Shown: positions 27,862-36,905, numbered from the stretch's first letter. The stretch: DNA of 64,000 bases from Saccharibacillus sp. CPCC 101409 (GCF_030518235.1 NZ_JAULSA010000015.1:1-64000); one strand, 5' to 3'. The notes: generated from the sequence alone by a model not told the origin. A program made the numbers and translations.

Positions 27862-28674
27862 ATGGAACGCCAGATTGTAATCCGCCACGAGAAGCTTGAA
27901 TTAACCGCCACGCTCCACTATCCGACCTCGGGCTCCGAGGGGCGTCTGCCGATGACCGTGATCTGCCACGGCTTTGTCGGCAGCCGGATCGGCGTGGACC
28001 GCCTGTTCGTCGTGACGGCGCGCGAGCTTGCGGCCGAAGGCCAGCTCGTCGTCCGGTTCGACTACGCGGGCTGCGGCGAGAGCGGCGGCGTATACGGCGA
28101 GGAAGGGATCGAATCGATGATCCGGCAGACGCGGACCGTGATCGATTACGCGATGACGTGCGCGGACATCGACCCGAGCCGCGTGACGCTGATCGGGCAC
28201 AGCCTCGGCGGCGCGGTGGCGCTGCTGACCGCGGCGCGCGACCGCCGCGTCAAAAGCCTGGCGCTGTGGTCGTCGGTCGGCTATCCGTTCAGCGATATCG
28301 TGAAGATCACCGGCCGGGAGACTTACGACGAATCGGTGCGCACCGGCAGCGCGGACTATCTGGGCTATTCGTTTACGCCGGTGTTCTTCGAATCGCTCGG
28401 CGCGTTCCAGCCGTTCCAGGAAGCGAACAAATTCTACGGCGACGTCCTGGTCGTGCACGGCACTTCCGACGACGTGATTCCGGTCGATTACGCTTTCTTG
28501 TACCAGAAGCTGTTCTGGACGCGCGAAGACGCGCGCTGCGACAAAGAAATCATTTTCCAGGCCGACCATACGTATTCGTCCGGCCCGCACCGCCGCCAGC
28601 TGCTCGATATCACCAAGCGCTGGCTCCAGGACCGGCACAAGAACGAGATCGACTGGCAGCACTGGACGATTTAG
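27862..28674 (+). CDS. Alpha/beta hydrolase (esterase-like)
   Basis: 270 residues from ATG 27862 with AGGGAGG upstream. The fold is clear: VICHGFVGS oxyanion loop, RFDYAGCGESGG strand-turn, the nucleophile elbow GHSLGG with Ser114, the acid Asp in VVHGTSDDVIP, and the catalytic His in QADHTYSSG. It resembles the S9-like, feruloyl-esterase-like cytoplasmic hydrolases of Bacillota. The substrate is unknown. There is no signal peptide. Short copies of its 3' end follow the gene. Confidence 0.85.
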   Translation: MERQIVIRHEKLELTATLHYPTSGSEGRLPMTVICHGFVGSRIGVDRLFVVTARELAAEGQLVVRFDYAGCGESGGVYGEEGIESMIRQTRTVIDYAMTCADIDPSRVTLIGHSLGGAVALLTAARDRRVKSLALWSSVGYPFSDIVKITGRETYDESVRTGSADYLGYSFTPVFFESLGAFQPFQEANKFYGDVLVVHGTSDDVIPVDYAFLYQKLFWTREDARCDKEIIFQADHTYSSGPHRRQLLDITKRWLQDRHKNEIDWQHWTI

Positions 28675-28761
28675 AAAGTTGCTCAGTGCTGCGCAGCACT
28701 GGACAATTTAAAACTTTGCTCAGCGCTGCGCAGCGTACTGGCGGCACTGGACAATCTAGAA
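28659..28761 (+). repeat. Partial repeats of the hydrolase 3' end
   Basis: The 18-base stretch around the stop codon, GCACTGGACGATTTAGAA at 28659-28676, recurs with small changes at 28696-28713 and 28744-28761. The intervening GCTCAG(T/C)GCTGCGCAGC is also repeated and is itself palindromic. Confidence 0.65.
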
Positions 28762-28840
28762 CTGCTGCCCGCGAGCCGTAGGAGCCGCGAAGTGCCGTGA
28801 TCCACTCCGACGGCTCGTCCGGCCTCTATTTGTCCCCATC

Positions 28841-28970
28841 AAATGCGAAAATCCATCTTATTTGCCAAAACGGGCCGATTTCGGGCTCCGATTCGCAAAT
28901 CAAGTGGATTTTCGCATTTCTTTTGCCGGAAAGCGCGATTTTATTGAAGATAAAGTGGATTTTAGCATTC
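28841..28970. repeat. Three intergenic repeats (family B)
   Basis: Copies with core AAAGTGGATTTT(C/A)GCATT at 28841-28866 (inverted), 28895-28919 and 28950-28970. The first two form a near-perfect 25-bp inverted repeat. The same family recurs at 54918-55095. In the rest of the gap 28675-29320 I see no gene; TGATAAAAT at 29241-29248 may be an extended -10 for the DUF47-pit operon. Confidence 0.7.
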
Positions 28971-29320
28971 CGCCCGGCCCAGTTTTTCCGCGCAGCCGTC
29001 CTTTGCCGCATTTTCCGATTCCGATCTTTCTTAACTCCCCCGATACTTATCTTTCCTAAATCTCTTGTTCATTTCCCATTCATAAATGCTGTGTAAAATG
29101 AAAACAAGCCAGGCGGGGTTCCGGAGCTCCGAAGGCGGGCGCAGAGCCGAATCCAGGGCATTAATCGAGCTTTTTCGACTGTTTTTGTAAAAATGGCGTG
29201 AAAATCGAACGAAGTTTTCTTTAATCCCTTACATGGTTGTGATAAAATGATGAAGGCCGCAGAAGCGGATTCGAATGCCGGAGTGTACCGGTTTTTGAAA
29301 ATTTGAAAAGGGGTTTTAAA

Positions 29321-29935
29321 ATGCGTGTAAAAAAGAAGGATATTTTCTTTCAAACACTGGAGGATATGGCCGATACGATCGTGCAGGCCGCGGACTACTT
29401 TTCCAAGCATGTCGCGGATCTGAAAGACGTTTCCGTCTTCGCCAAGGACATGAAAGAATACGAATCCAAGTGTGACGGTTTTACGCATACCATTATTACC
29501 GAACTCAACAAAACGTTTATCACTCCGCTCGAGCGCGACGATATCATGGCCCTGGCCACGACGCTGGACGACGTGCTGGACGGGCTTGAAGCGACGGCTT
29601 CCCGTTTCTATATGTACAATCTCGGACAACCCGATGAATATATGATCCAGTTCGGCGAGATCCTGCGCGAATCCGCGTACGAGATCCAGAAAGCGATCCA
29701 CCTGCTGTCCCAGAAAAAACTGCTGGCGATTCGCGAATACACGATTCGTCTGAACGATCTGGAGAATCAGGGCGACGAACTGCTGCGCATCTGTATTAAG
29801 GAACTGTTCGCCACCGTTACCGACCCGATCGAACTGATCAAGAAAAAGGAAATTTACGAGCGCCTCGAAACGACGACCGACAACTGCGAAGACGTCGCCG
29901 ACATTTTGGAAACGATCATTATGAGCAACTCCTAA
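29321..29935 (+). CDS. DUF47-family phosphate transport accessory protein (YkaA-like)
   Basis: 204 residues from ATG 29321 with AAAAGGGG 7 bases upstream; YkaA has almost the same length. The protein is all helical and PhoU-like: IFFQTLEDMADTIVQAADYF, YESKCDGFTHTIITELNKTFITPLERDDI, and DNCEDVADILETIIM at the end, the family signature. Such proteins are encoded beside Pit and are thought to modulate phosphate uptake. It lies upstream of pit on the same strand and very probably forms an operon with it. Confidence 0.92.
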   Translation: MRVKKKDIFFQTLEDMADTIVQAADYFSKHVADLKDVSVFAKDMKEYESKCDGFTHTIITELNKTFITPLERDDIMALATTLDDVLDGLEATASRFYMYNLGQPDEYMIQFGEILRESAYEIQKAIHLLSQKKLLAIREYTIRLNDLENQGDELLRICIKELFATVTDPIELIKKKEIYERLETTTDNCEDVADILETIIMSNS

Positions 29936-30053
29936 GCGGAGCCAGCCATTTTAAGGGCTAAAGGAGGTCTGGACCGCTTGGTTCGAAATGCGGCCCGGCA
30001 TTCGCAATCCGCGGATGCGGCGGCGCCGCTTCTCTTCGTGCGGTCGAAATATT

Positions 30054-31043
30054 ATGGAAACCACTTTTTTTGTACTTGCCATTGTGATTCTTTTGGCGCT
30101 GGCCTTCGACTTTATCAACGGATTTCACGATACCGCAAACGCAATCGCCACATCGATCTCGACCCGCGCGCTGAAGCCGCGGACCGCGATCTTGATGGCG
30201 GCCGGCATGAACTTCCTCGGCGCGGTGACGTTCACCGGCGTCGCCAAGACGATCGGGGGCAGTATCGCCGATCCGACCAAGCTCGATAACGGGATCGAGA
30301 TCGTTATCGCGACCCTGATCGCGGCGATCATCTGGAACCTCGCCACCTGGTGGTTCGGGATTCCGTCTTCGTCCTCGCACGCCATGATCGGCGCGCTGGC
30401 CGGCGCGGTCTTCGTCGGCGCGGGTTCGGACAGCGTCAACTGGAAAGGGTTTCTCGAGATCGTCGAAGCGCTGATCTTCTCGCCTTTGATCGCGTTTGCG
30501 ATCGGCTACGTCGTGATGACGGTGCTCAAGTGGATCTTCGGCCGCTACAGTCCGCATACGGTCAACAAAGGCTTCCGGACGATGCAGATTCTGACGGCGG
30601 CGCTTCAATCGTTTACGCACGGCACGAACGACGCGCAAAAAGCGATGGGCATCATGACGTTCGCGCTGATCTCGGCCGGTCGTTGGAGCACGCTGGAACC
30701 TCCTCTGTGGGTCAAGTTGGCCGCGGCGACCGCAATGGCGCTCGGCACGTCGATCGGCGGCTGGAAGATCATCAAAACGCTCGGCACAAAGATTTTCAAG
30801 ATCGAGCCGATCAACGGTTTCGCGGCCGACCTGTCGTCCGCATCGGTTATCTTCACCGCGACTTTGTTCCATCTCCCGATCAGCACGACGCACGCCGTTA
30901 CTTCGTCGATTCTCGGCGTCGGCGCCGCCAAGCGCTTCCGCGAAGTGAAGTGGGGGCTGGCCGGACGCATCATCGTCGCCTGGTTTATCACGATTCCGAT
31001 CGTGGCCGTCCTGTCCGGGCTGATCTTCAAGATCTTCTTCTGA
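30054..31043 (+). CDS. pit: Low-affinity inorganic phosphate transporter (PiT family)
   Basis: 329 residues from ATG 30054, where the protein (METTFFVLAIVILLALAFDF) aligns with the start of Bacillus Pit. About ten membrane segments and both PiT signature repeats are present: GFHDTANAIATSIS near residue 22 and the C-terminal copy around FTHGTNDAQKAMGI. It imports phosphate by proton or cation symport. Start oddity: the strong AAGGAGG at 29961-29967 lies too far upstream of this ATG and is correctly placed only for an out-of-frame TTG at 29978; no good binding site precedes 30054. A terminator follows. Confidence 0.93.
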   Translation: METTFFVLAIVILLALAFDFINGFHDTANAIATSISTRALKPRTAILMAAGMNFLGAVTFTGVAKTIGGSIADPTKLDNGIEIVIATLIAAIIWNLATWWFGIPSSSSHAMIGALAGAVFVGAGSDSVNWKGFLEIVEALIFSPLIAFAIGYVVMTVLKWIFGRYSPHTVNKGFRTMQILTAALQSFTHGTNDAQKAMGIMTFALISAGRWSTLEPPLWVKLAAATAMALGTSIGGWKIIKTLGTKIFKIEPINGFAADLSSASVIFTATLFHLPISTTHAVTSSILGVGAAKRFREVKWGLAGRIIVAWFITIPIVAVLSGLIFKIFF

Positions 31044-31082
31044 GCATAGCGCTCAGCATACGTCTGATTCTTAAAAAAGCGC

Positions 31083-31113
31083 AAAGCCTTCCGGGAAACC
31101 GGAAGGCTTTTTT
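31083..31113. terminator. Bidirectional terminator between pit and the secreted protein gene
   Basis: AAAGCCTTCCGG and CCGGAAGGCTTTTTT pair around a GAAA loop. An A-run on the left lets it also serve the converging minus-strand gene. Confidence 0.92.
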
Positions 31114-31134
31114 ACGATGAGAAGATGCGCGGGA

Positions 31135-32220
31135 TTATGATTTCAAAATGATTTTCTGGATTTTTGCCGCTGCCGTTCCTTCTTGCAAAAGAAAATAAAC
31201 GGTCTTGCTTTCGGAAACATATCCGACGAATCGCGCGTCCTGCGTTGCGTCTGTCCGGTCGCTGACGATAGGGGTTGAGCGATTTGAAGGATAAAGACTC
31301 CATTTGCCGGTTGATAGGTCTCTTACATAGACGGTGTCTCCGACAACCTGAGTTTCCCATCCTCCTGTCCGACCTGCCGTACCTGCTGGAAATACAAGTT
31401 TGTGATTGTTTAAAGCTTTGCCTGTGCTGATGCTGTATAACGTGTGAAAAGACTGTTTCTCGGCAGGGTCCGCATGGGCTGCGTTGGCTGGAATGACTTC
31501 TTCGTACCGGTAAGAACTCCAAACGTTCAGATGCCCTCGAGAATCGATGTCTAACTTCTTATTGATTGGAAGGGTTTTTAATTCTGTAACGGATTTATTA
31601 TAGAGATTGATAATCTGCACGTTGTAATCTTCCGCCATCGTTCTCTGGCCCACTTGTTCGACAGCCAGATAAGGATAGGCGGAAAAGTCCCAGTCGTCTA
31701 TGCCGATATGCTCGTACAGTTTGCTTTTTGCCGGAACGCTGTAACTAGAGACTGCTTTGCCGGCAGCTTCGTAAAGGGTAAACCGATTCGCATGGCGAGT
31801 CATAATGCGTTCTTTGACTTTACCCGAAGGAGCTGCCCATCTTGCTTCGCCTTGATCGGGGAGCGACACTTTGTAAATAGTCCGGCTAAGCTGTTTTCCG
31901 TTTTGATCGTAAACATGCTTTTCAATCCGATGCGATGTTCCCTCCGTTAATAGCACGATTTTGGAGGGATTGGAAAGGACATGGGCATCCAATACCTTCC
32001 GGTCTTTAATCAAAGTCTGCAAAGTGCCGCTATTTAGATCAACCATTTTGGCGCGCTCTTTTTCTTGTAAAAGACTTTTACTGTTTCCGATCGAACTGGT
32101 TAAACTATTATCCGAAAAAGCATTGGAACTCGGGTCGGCCGCAAAAGAAATTCTTGGACCCATTACCAGGCTGGTGCCGAGAACAAACGCAATTGCCATT
32201 TTGGAAATCGGGGATTTCAT
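31135..32220 (-). CDS. Secreted protein of unknown function
   Basis: 361 residues from ATG 32220, preceded by AAAGGAGGA at good distance. A signal peptide is obvious (MKSPISKMAIAFVLGTSLVMG, cleavage near SFAA-DPSS). The mature part looks like a beta-propeller or WD-like chain of short strands (HVLSNPSKIVLLTEG, YPYLAVEQVGQ, GRTGGWETQVVGDTVYVRD) ending in a Lys-rich tail. I recognise no family. Its base composition is visibly lower in GC than the neighbours, which hints at recent transfer or weak codon selection. It has its own sigma-A promoter. Confidence 0.75.
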   Translation of the reverse strand: MKSPISKMAIAFVLGTSLVMGPRISFAADPSSNAFSDNSLTSSIGNSKSLLQEKERAKMVDLNSGTLQTLIKDRKVLDAHVLSNPSKIVLLTEGTSHRIEKHVYDQNGKQLSRTIYKVSLPDQGEARWAAPSGKVKERIMTRHANRFTLYEAAGKAVSSYSVPAKSKLYEHIGIDDWDFSAYPYLAVEQVGQRTMAEDYNVQIINLYNKSVTELKTLPINKKLDIDSRGHLNVWSSYRYEEVIPANAAHADPAEKQSFHTLYSISTGKALNNHKLVFPAGTAGRTGGWETQVVGDTVYVRDLSTGKWSLYPSNRSTPIVSDRTDATQDARFVGYVSESKTVYFLLQEGTAAAKIQKIILKS

Positions 32221-32390
32221 CGATGATTCCTCCTTTATATTTATTTTTAAAGAAGAAAACTTTGGTTTACGGATCAGGGCTGGACAGGCCGCCGATTCTT
32301 TGTTTAAAACTGCAAATTTCGTGGTGTAAATAGGTATGAAAGCTGGCCGGCCGTTCATATCGGAGGAAAATAGGAAATATAACCAGTGAT

Positions 32391-32419
32391 ATAATATATT
32401 CCGATCCTGGAATTGTCAA
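32391..32419 (-). promoter_or_regulatory. Sigma-A promoter of the secreted protein gene
   Basis: On the minus strand TTGACA (32419-32414), 17 bases, then TATTAT (32396-32391). The -35 is perfect and the -10 matches five of six positions. The leader would be about 160 bases. Confidence 0.75.
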
Positions 32420-32518
32420 ATTATCGATTTTTATATATTAAAACTTGAGCTGTTCTTTCGGGATAATCTGTAACATATGCCGGACCGCGCCCGTCTAATA
32501 AATATGGAGGTGTTGACG

Positions 32519-33460
32519 ATGACAAAATCCAAGAAAATGATGACGCTCGGTTCCGCGCTGCTGCTGACGATCGCTCTGACAGCCTGCGGACAAGCGAAAG
32601 CGCCCGCGCCCGAGCTGGGCGACGTGCCGGAGAACATTACGGAAGAACAGCCGCCGGCGGAGACCGATACGGGCGAGACCGACACGGAAGAGACGGAGGA
32701 GCACGAAGTGATTACCGCGACCGGCGAATACAACGGCCAGGCCGATCCGCACACGATCGAGATCAACGTGGACGGTACCCCGACTTCGTTCCAGCTTACC
32801 ACCGCCGCGGAAGCGCAGATCGGCGACCTGAACGAAGGCGATACGATCGAGTTCCAATATGTAGAGCATCCGGTCGAAGGCAGCGATACGCCGCAGCTTG
32901 AGATCCAGTCGCTGACCAAGACGGGCGAAGCGACCAGCGGCGCCGGAGGCGATTCGGAATCGTCCGGCGGCGAAGGAGCTTCCGACCGTCCGGCTACCGA
33001 AACGTTCCCGGCGGGCGACGGCGAGTCCGGAGAACTGACCGGCACGCTGGAACAGGGAGACGGCTACTCGCTGTACGTCATGGAAGGCTACACATTCGAT
33101 GCCGCCGGCAGCAAGCTGACGCTGGACGCCAACCCGGACTATTTTGCCGAGATCGAGCCTCTGCCGTCGGACTTCAACGTGGACGCCATACGCGCGGACG
33201 CGACCGCGGAACTGGAGAAAGACGGCGCCACGGTCAAAGAATTCGACAGCGATACGCTGGTCGAAAGCCCGATGGTCAACGCGAGCCTGTTCCTTCAGGC
33301 AAGCACCGACAAGCTGGTCCGCGATTATATCGTGTGGGAAGCGCAGGACGCCAGCGGCTACATTTTCCACCTGAGTATACCGGAGGAAGAAGAAGGTCAG
33401 CCGTTCTATATTCCGGTCACCACTTCGCTTGCGACGATCATGAAAGATCCAAGCAAATAA
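32519..33460 (+). CDS. Lipoprotein of unknown function with acidic linker
   Basis: 313 residues. ATG 32519 is preferred because TGGAGGTG lies 7 bases before it; the ATG at 32504 would overlap that box. A lipoprotein signal ends LTIALTAC with Cys23. An acidic Glu/Thr/Asp-rich linker (about 30-65) leads to a beta-rich domain (about 70-140), a Gly/Ser/Glu linker, and a C-terminal domain (GELTGTLEQGDGYSLYVMEGYTF onward). It should sit on the outer face of the membrane. No family is recognised. Confidence 0.8.
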   Translation: MTKSKKMMTLGSALLLTIALTACGQAKAPAPELGDVPENITEEQPPAETDTGETDTEETEEHEVITATGEYNGQADPHTIEINVDGTPTSFQLTTAAEAQIGDLNEGDTIEFQYVEHPVEGSDTPQLEIQSLTKTGEATSGAGGDSESSGGEGASDRPATETFPAGDGESGELTGTLEQGDGYSLYVMEGYTFDAAGSKLTLDANPDYFAEIEPLPSDFNVDAIRADATAELEKDGATVKEFDSDTLVESPMVNASLFLQASTDKLVRDYIVWEAQDASGYIFHLSIPEEEEGQPFYIPVTTSLATIMKDPSK

Positions 33461-33511
33461 CGAAGCTTGCGATTTGACGTCGGCGCCGATTGGATGCGGC
33501 GTCCGGCAGCC

Positions 33512-33551
33512 GCCCCGGTTCCCGTTGATTCAGCGGGAATCGGGGCTTTTT
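33512..33551 (+). terminator. Intrinsic terminator of the lipoprotein gene
   Basis: CCCCGGTTCCCG pairs with CGGGAATCGGGG, followed by a T-run. Confidence 0.85.
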
Positions 33552-33669
33552 ACGCGCAAAACGATCAGGGTGAAGGGGACCGCCCCGGACCGGCCTGCAT
33601 TCTTGCGACAGCCTGCTAACAAAATGAAAGACAAGACGTTTCTTGCCGAACGGAAACACCGCTATTCGC

Positions 33670-33698
33670 TTGAATTCATTCGAAAAAAACGGTATAAC
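33670..33698 (+). promoter_or_regulatory. Candidate sigma-A promoter of the AGE epimerase gene
   Basis: TTGAAT (33670-33675), 17 bases, TATAAC (33693-33698), about 68 bases before the start codon. Confidence 0.55.
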
Positions 33699-33765
33699 TG
33701 ACTCATAAAGAGATTGCCTGTTTTGATAACAAAAATCTAACAAAATAGAATCGGAGGCGCTATCG

Positions 33766-35085
33766 TTGAGCGAAACGCTGACAGCACGCGCATGGTCGGA
33801 GCAATTGGAGCAGGAACTGAAGCACAATATACTGGAGTTTTGGATGGAACATGCTCCGGCGGCGGAAGACGAAGGATTTGTCGGGGAGATCGGCGCCGAC
33901 CTGAGCGTGCGGGAAGACGCGGACCGCAGCCTGGTGCTGAACGCGCGCATACTGTGGACGTTCGCCGCGGCCTACCGCCGTTATGCGGACAACCGGTATT
34001 TGGATATGGCTTCGCGGGCGTACCGGTATTTGCGGGCGCATTTTCGCGATGTCGAGCAGGGCGGTTACTACTGGATGCTCACATCCAAAGGCGAAGCGTC
34101 CGAGGACAAAAAGCAGGTTTACGGCCAGGCTTTCGTAATCTACGCGCTGAGCGAGTACGTGCTGGCGCTGGATGCGCGGCAGGCGAGGTCGGAAGGAAAC
34201 CATGCGGATCGAGCAGGAGACGCTGCGGAAAACGGCCGGGCGGAAAACGGCGATCCGGCGCTCTCTTCCGTCGCGGAAGCGGAATTGCGCGCCGAGCTGC
34301 TGATGGAAGCGCGGGAGCTGTTCCGGCTGCTGGAAACCCACAGCCGCGACGCGCATTACGAAGGCTATATCGAAGCGCACGCGCGGGACTGGTCGGCGAC
34401 CGACGATCTCAGCCTGAGCGGGAAAGACCTGAACGAGAAAAAGTCGATGAACACGCATCTGCATGTGCTCGAAGGGTATACGAACCTGTACCGGATCTGG
34501 CCGTCGGAAGAATTGAAAAGCCGGCTGTCGACGCTGCTGGAAACGATGCTGGATCATATCGTGGACGCGGAGACCGGGCATTTCCTGCTGTTCTTCGACG
34601 AAGCCTGGACTTCCAAATCGGCGCATGTCTCGTACGGGCACGATATCGAAGGCAGCTGGCTGCTGATGGAAGCGGCCGAAGTACTCGGCGACGGGGAGCT
34701 GGAGCATCGGGTGCGCGAAACGGCGCTGAAGATGGCGCGGGCCGTGCTGGAGCGGGGCGTCGATACGGACGGCGGATTGTGGAACGAAGCGGAGCACGGC
34801 AGGCTGGTCGACGACGGCAAAGACTGGTGGCCGCAGGCCGAAGCGATGGTCGGTTTCTATAACGCCTACCGGGCGACCGGCGACGAGGCTTACCGCACGG
34901 CGGCCGAGCGCTCCTGGAACTTTATCCGCGAGTATATCGTGGACCGCGAGCACGGCGAGTGGTACTGGAGCGTATCGAACGACCGGATGCCGAATGTAAA
35001 AGACCCCAAGCTCGGCGCGTGGAAATGTCCGTATCATAACGGGCGGGCGTGTTTGGAGATGTTGGGGCGGATTGAGCGGGCGTAG
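33766..35085 (+). CDS. AGE-family epimerase (cellobiose 2-epimerase-like)
   Basis: 439 residues from a TTG start with CGGAGG upstream. An (alpha/alpha)6 barrel of the N-acylglucosamine 2-epimerase superfamily. Signature segments match cellobiose 2-epimerases: RILWTFAAAYR, GGYYWML, NTHLHVLEGYTNLYR, YGHDIEGSWLLMEA, WWPQAEAMVGF and WKCPYHNGRACLEM; the His residues in these are the usual acid/base pair. Cytoplasmic. It would convert the reducing-end glucose of beta-1,4 disaccharides to mannose. An insert of about 30 Ala/Glu/Asn-rich residues (near 137-170) explains the extra length. Confidence 0.88.
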   Translation: MSETLTARAWSEQLEQELKHNILEFWMEHAPAAEDEGFVGEIGADLSVREDADRSLVLNARILWTFAAAYRRYADNRYLDMASRAYRYLRAHFRDVEQGGYYWMLTSKGEASEDKKQVYGQAFVIYALSEYVLALDARQARSEGNHADRAGDAAENGRAENGDPALSSVAEAELRAELLMEARELFRLLETHSRDAHYEGYIEAHARDWSATDDLSLSGKDLNEKKSMNTHLHVLEGYTNLYRIWPSEELKSRLSTLLETMLDHIVDAETGHFLLFFDEAWTSKSAHVSYGHDIEGSWLLMEAAEVLGDGELEHRVRETALKMARAVLERGVDTDGGLWNEAEHGRLVDDGKDWWPQAEAMVGFYNAYRATGDEAYRTAAERSWNFIREYIVDREHGEWYWSVSNDRMPNVKDPKLGAWKCPYHNGRACLEMLGRIERA

Positions 35086-35276
35086 GAGTAGAAGAGTATT
35101 CGGAAGAACGTTTATGTTCGCTCGCTGTTCACGGAAAAAGTTTTAAAAGCCGCGAGAATATTCGCTGCGGCCGTCTGCAGAAAGTCGGGAAGGCTTGATT
35201 GGACCCGGCTTTAATCCGAATTTAATCCGGCTTGAACCCGGATTGAACGGAGTTTTTCAGCGTATTGGAAACGAGG

Positions 35277-35315
35277 CCGTCCCGCAAGCCGAAAACAGGC
35301 GGGACGGTCCTTTTT
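35277..35315 (+). terminator. Intrinsic terminator of the epimerase gene
   Basis: CCGTCCCGC pairs with GCGGGACGG, followed by TCCTTTTT. It is preceded at 35205-35250 by short imperfect repeats of CCGG(C/A)TTTAATCCG type. Confidence 0.85.
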
Positions 35316-35608
35316 GGCGTTCTTATCCTTCGGTTGACATAAAGCCGAAACGAATCCGGAATGTGGAGAAGAAAATAGAGGAATGCTGCGGATATGCATC
35401 ATTTTCGCCCGAAAAGAGACGGTATAGCGGATAATGTTGCGCGAATACATCATTTGATTCCAGCGGCCGAAATTCCGCGGCCGCCGCTCGGGCGAAAGCC
35501 GAATAAAGCGAAGCATAAGGCGAGAATCGGCACAAGACGGGCCTCGCGCCGATCGGCACTTCGCGCGGCGAGGCCTGCTTGGGGCAGGCATGCCCTGCCT
35601 GCATCTTG
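35316..35608. other. Intergenic region without a recognisable gene
   Basis: No supported gene. A GC-rich hairpin (GGCCTCGC at 35540-35547 with GCGAGGCC at 35567-35574) and a GCAGGCATGCCCTGCCTGC palindrome near 35585-35602 lie just past the end of the minus-strand LacI gene and could act in 3' end formation, but there is no T-run. Confidence 0.4.
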
Positions 35609-36784
35609 TTATACCCCGCGCGTTCCGGTATCGCCACGGGACTCGGCTGGACTCCCGGCTTCGTCTTCGCCGTCCGCTTCGGCATAGCCGCTCTGCTCGG
35701 CGGAGATACGCTCCGGCGGCAGTTCCGCCACGGAGCTTCGGAGCACCAGGTCCGAAGACAGCAGGATCTTCTCCAGCGGAGCCTTGGGATCGCGGATGCG
35801 TTCGAGCAGGCGGAGGGCGGCGCGGCGGCCCATCGCTTCTTTGGGCACGTGCACGGTGGTCAGGGCGGGCGAATCGGCGGTGCCGCCGGCGGCGTCGATA
35901 TTGTCGAAGCCGGTCAGCGAGACGTCTTCGGGCACGCGGAGGCCCAGCGAGGCCAGCGAGCGGGCGGCGACGAGCGCCACGTCGTCGTTGGCGCAGACGA
36001 GCGCCGTCGGCAGCGCGTGCTGTCTGCGGCGCTTCGCCAGCCACTGGCGAAGCTCGGGCTCGTACGCCGCGCCGTCGATGCCGGCGAGATGGTTCATCGG
36101 GTCCGAGCCGCCCTGGACCCGGAGGCCGCGGCTTTCGAGCGCCGCGCGGAAGCCGCTCCAGCGGTCGCGGAAGCTGCGCGAGAAGCCGGCGCTGCCGAGG
36201 AAGTGCAGTCGGCGGTGCCCGCAGCCGATCAGATGGTTCGTCAGACGCATGCTGGCGTCGACGTTGCCGGCGAAGACGGTATCCGCGGGAACCAGCGGAT
36301 CTTCGTGGTCGATCAGGACCGTCGGCAGGCCGAGCCGGTGCACATCGAGCAGCAGCGGCGTCGAGATCTCGCCGATCCCGATCAGGCCGAGGATGCCGTC
36401 CGGATTCAGGACGCTCGTCACGGCGTCGATCCGCTGCTCGGACACGATCACGATGCCGAGTCCCTGCTCTTCGAGCGCCTCCGTGACGCCGTTCAGGATG
36501 CGTCCCCAGTACAGCGATTCCGGCGTCTGGAAGCGCACGTTCGGCATCAGCACGAGTACCGACTGGCGGCCGGGATCGCGGGTCCGGGCCGGATCGGGTA
36601 TGCGCCGCGCCGCCTGCCCGTATCCCCGGGGCTGCGTGAAGTAACCGAGCTGCGATGCCGCCCGGATCACCCGTTCGCGCGTCGCTTCGCTGACCCCTCC
36701 TTTGCCCGACAGGGCTTTGGAGACGACGAATTTGGATACGCCGAGCTGATCGGCGATTTGCTGCATCGTTACTTTTTTGGCCAT
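35609..36784 (-). CDS. LacI-family transcriptional regulator
   Basis: 391 residues from ATG 36784 with GGAGGAA upstream. The N-terminal helix-turn-helix is classic (VTMQQIADQLGVSKFVVSKAL, residues 5-25) with the hinge helix region after it, followed by a periplasmic-binding-protein-like ligand domain (SVLVLMPNVRF to LTGFDNIDAAG). The C-terminal 25 residues are an unusual acidic/Gly tail. The effector is not identifiable. By position it could control itself or the divergent corA gene. An inverted repeat overlaps its own promoter. Confidence 0.92.
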   Translation of the reverse strand: MAKKVTMQQIADQLGVSKFVVSKALSGKGGVSEATRERVIRAASQLGYFTQPRGYGQAARRIPDPARTRDPGRQSVLVLMPNVRFQTPESLYWGRILNGVTEALEEQGLGIVIVSEQRIDAVTSVLNPDGILGLIGIGEISTPLLLDVHRLGLPTVLIDHEDPLVPADTVFAGNVDASMRLTNHLIGCGHRRLHFLGSAGFSRSFRDRWSGFRAALESRGLRVQGGSDPMNHLAGIDGAAYEPELRQWLAKRRRQHALPTALVCANDDVALVAARSLASLGLRVPEDVSLTGFDNIDAAGGTADSPALTTVHVPKEAMGRRAALRLLERIRDPKAPLEKILLSSDLVLRSSVAELPPERISAEQSGYAEADGEDEAGSPAESRGDTGTRGV

Positions 36785-36828
36785 GAATGCGTTCCTCCGC
36801 CCGCGTAATCGATCCGGTTCACACGCTG

Positions 36829-36864
36829 CCGGATTTTACATAACAAGAGTATAACAAAATCCGG
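36829..36864 (-). promoter_or_regulatory. Inverted repeat over the lacI-family gene promoter
   Basis: CCGGATTTT (36829-36837) and AAAATCCGG (36856-36864) are perfect inverted arms. Between them, on the minus strand, is TATACT (36853-36848), a plausible -10. This placement would suit autoregulation, though the spacing is wider than a single LacI operator. Confidence 0.4.
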
Positions 36865-36905
36865 TTTTGCGCGTCCATATTAATGAAGCTTTCCGCCGGG
36901 AAAGG

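Noticed and set aside
29978-30289. A 103-codon frame with a good ribosome binding site before pit
   Set aside because: After the first codons it is only the shifted reading of pit (Arg-rich). It may matter as a leader but is not a protein gene.
35195-35434. A 79-codon small gene after the epimerase
   Set aside because: It runs through the terminator at 35277-35315, has no binding site and no family resemblance.
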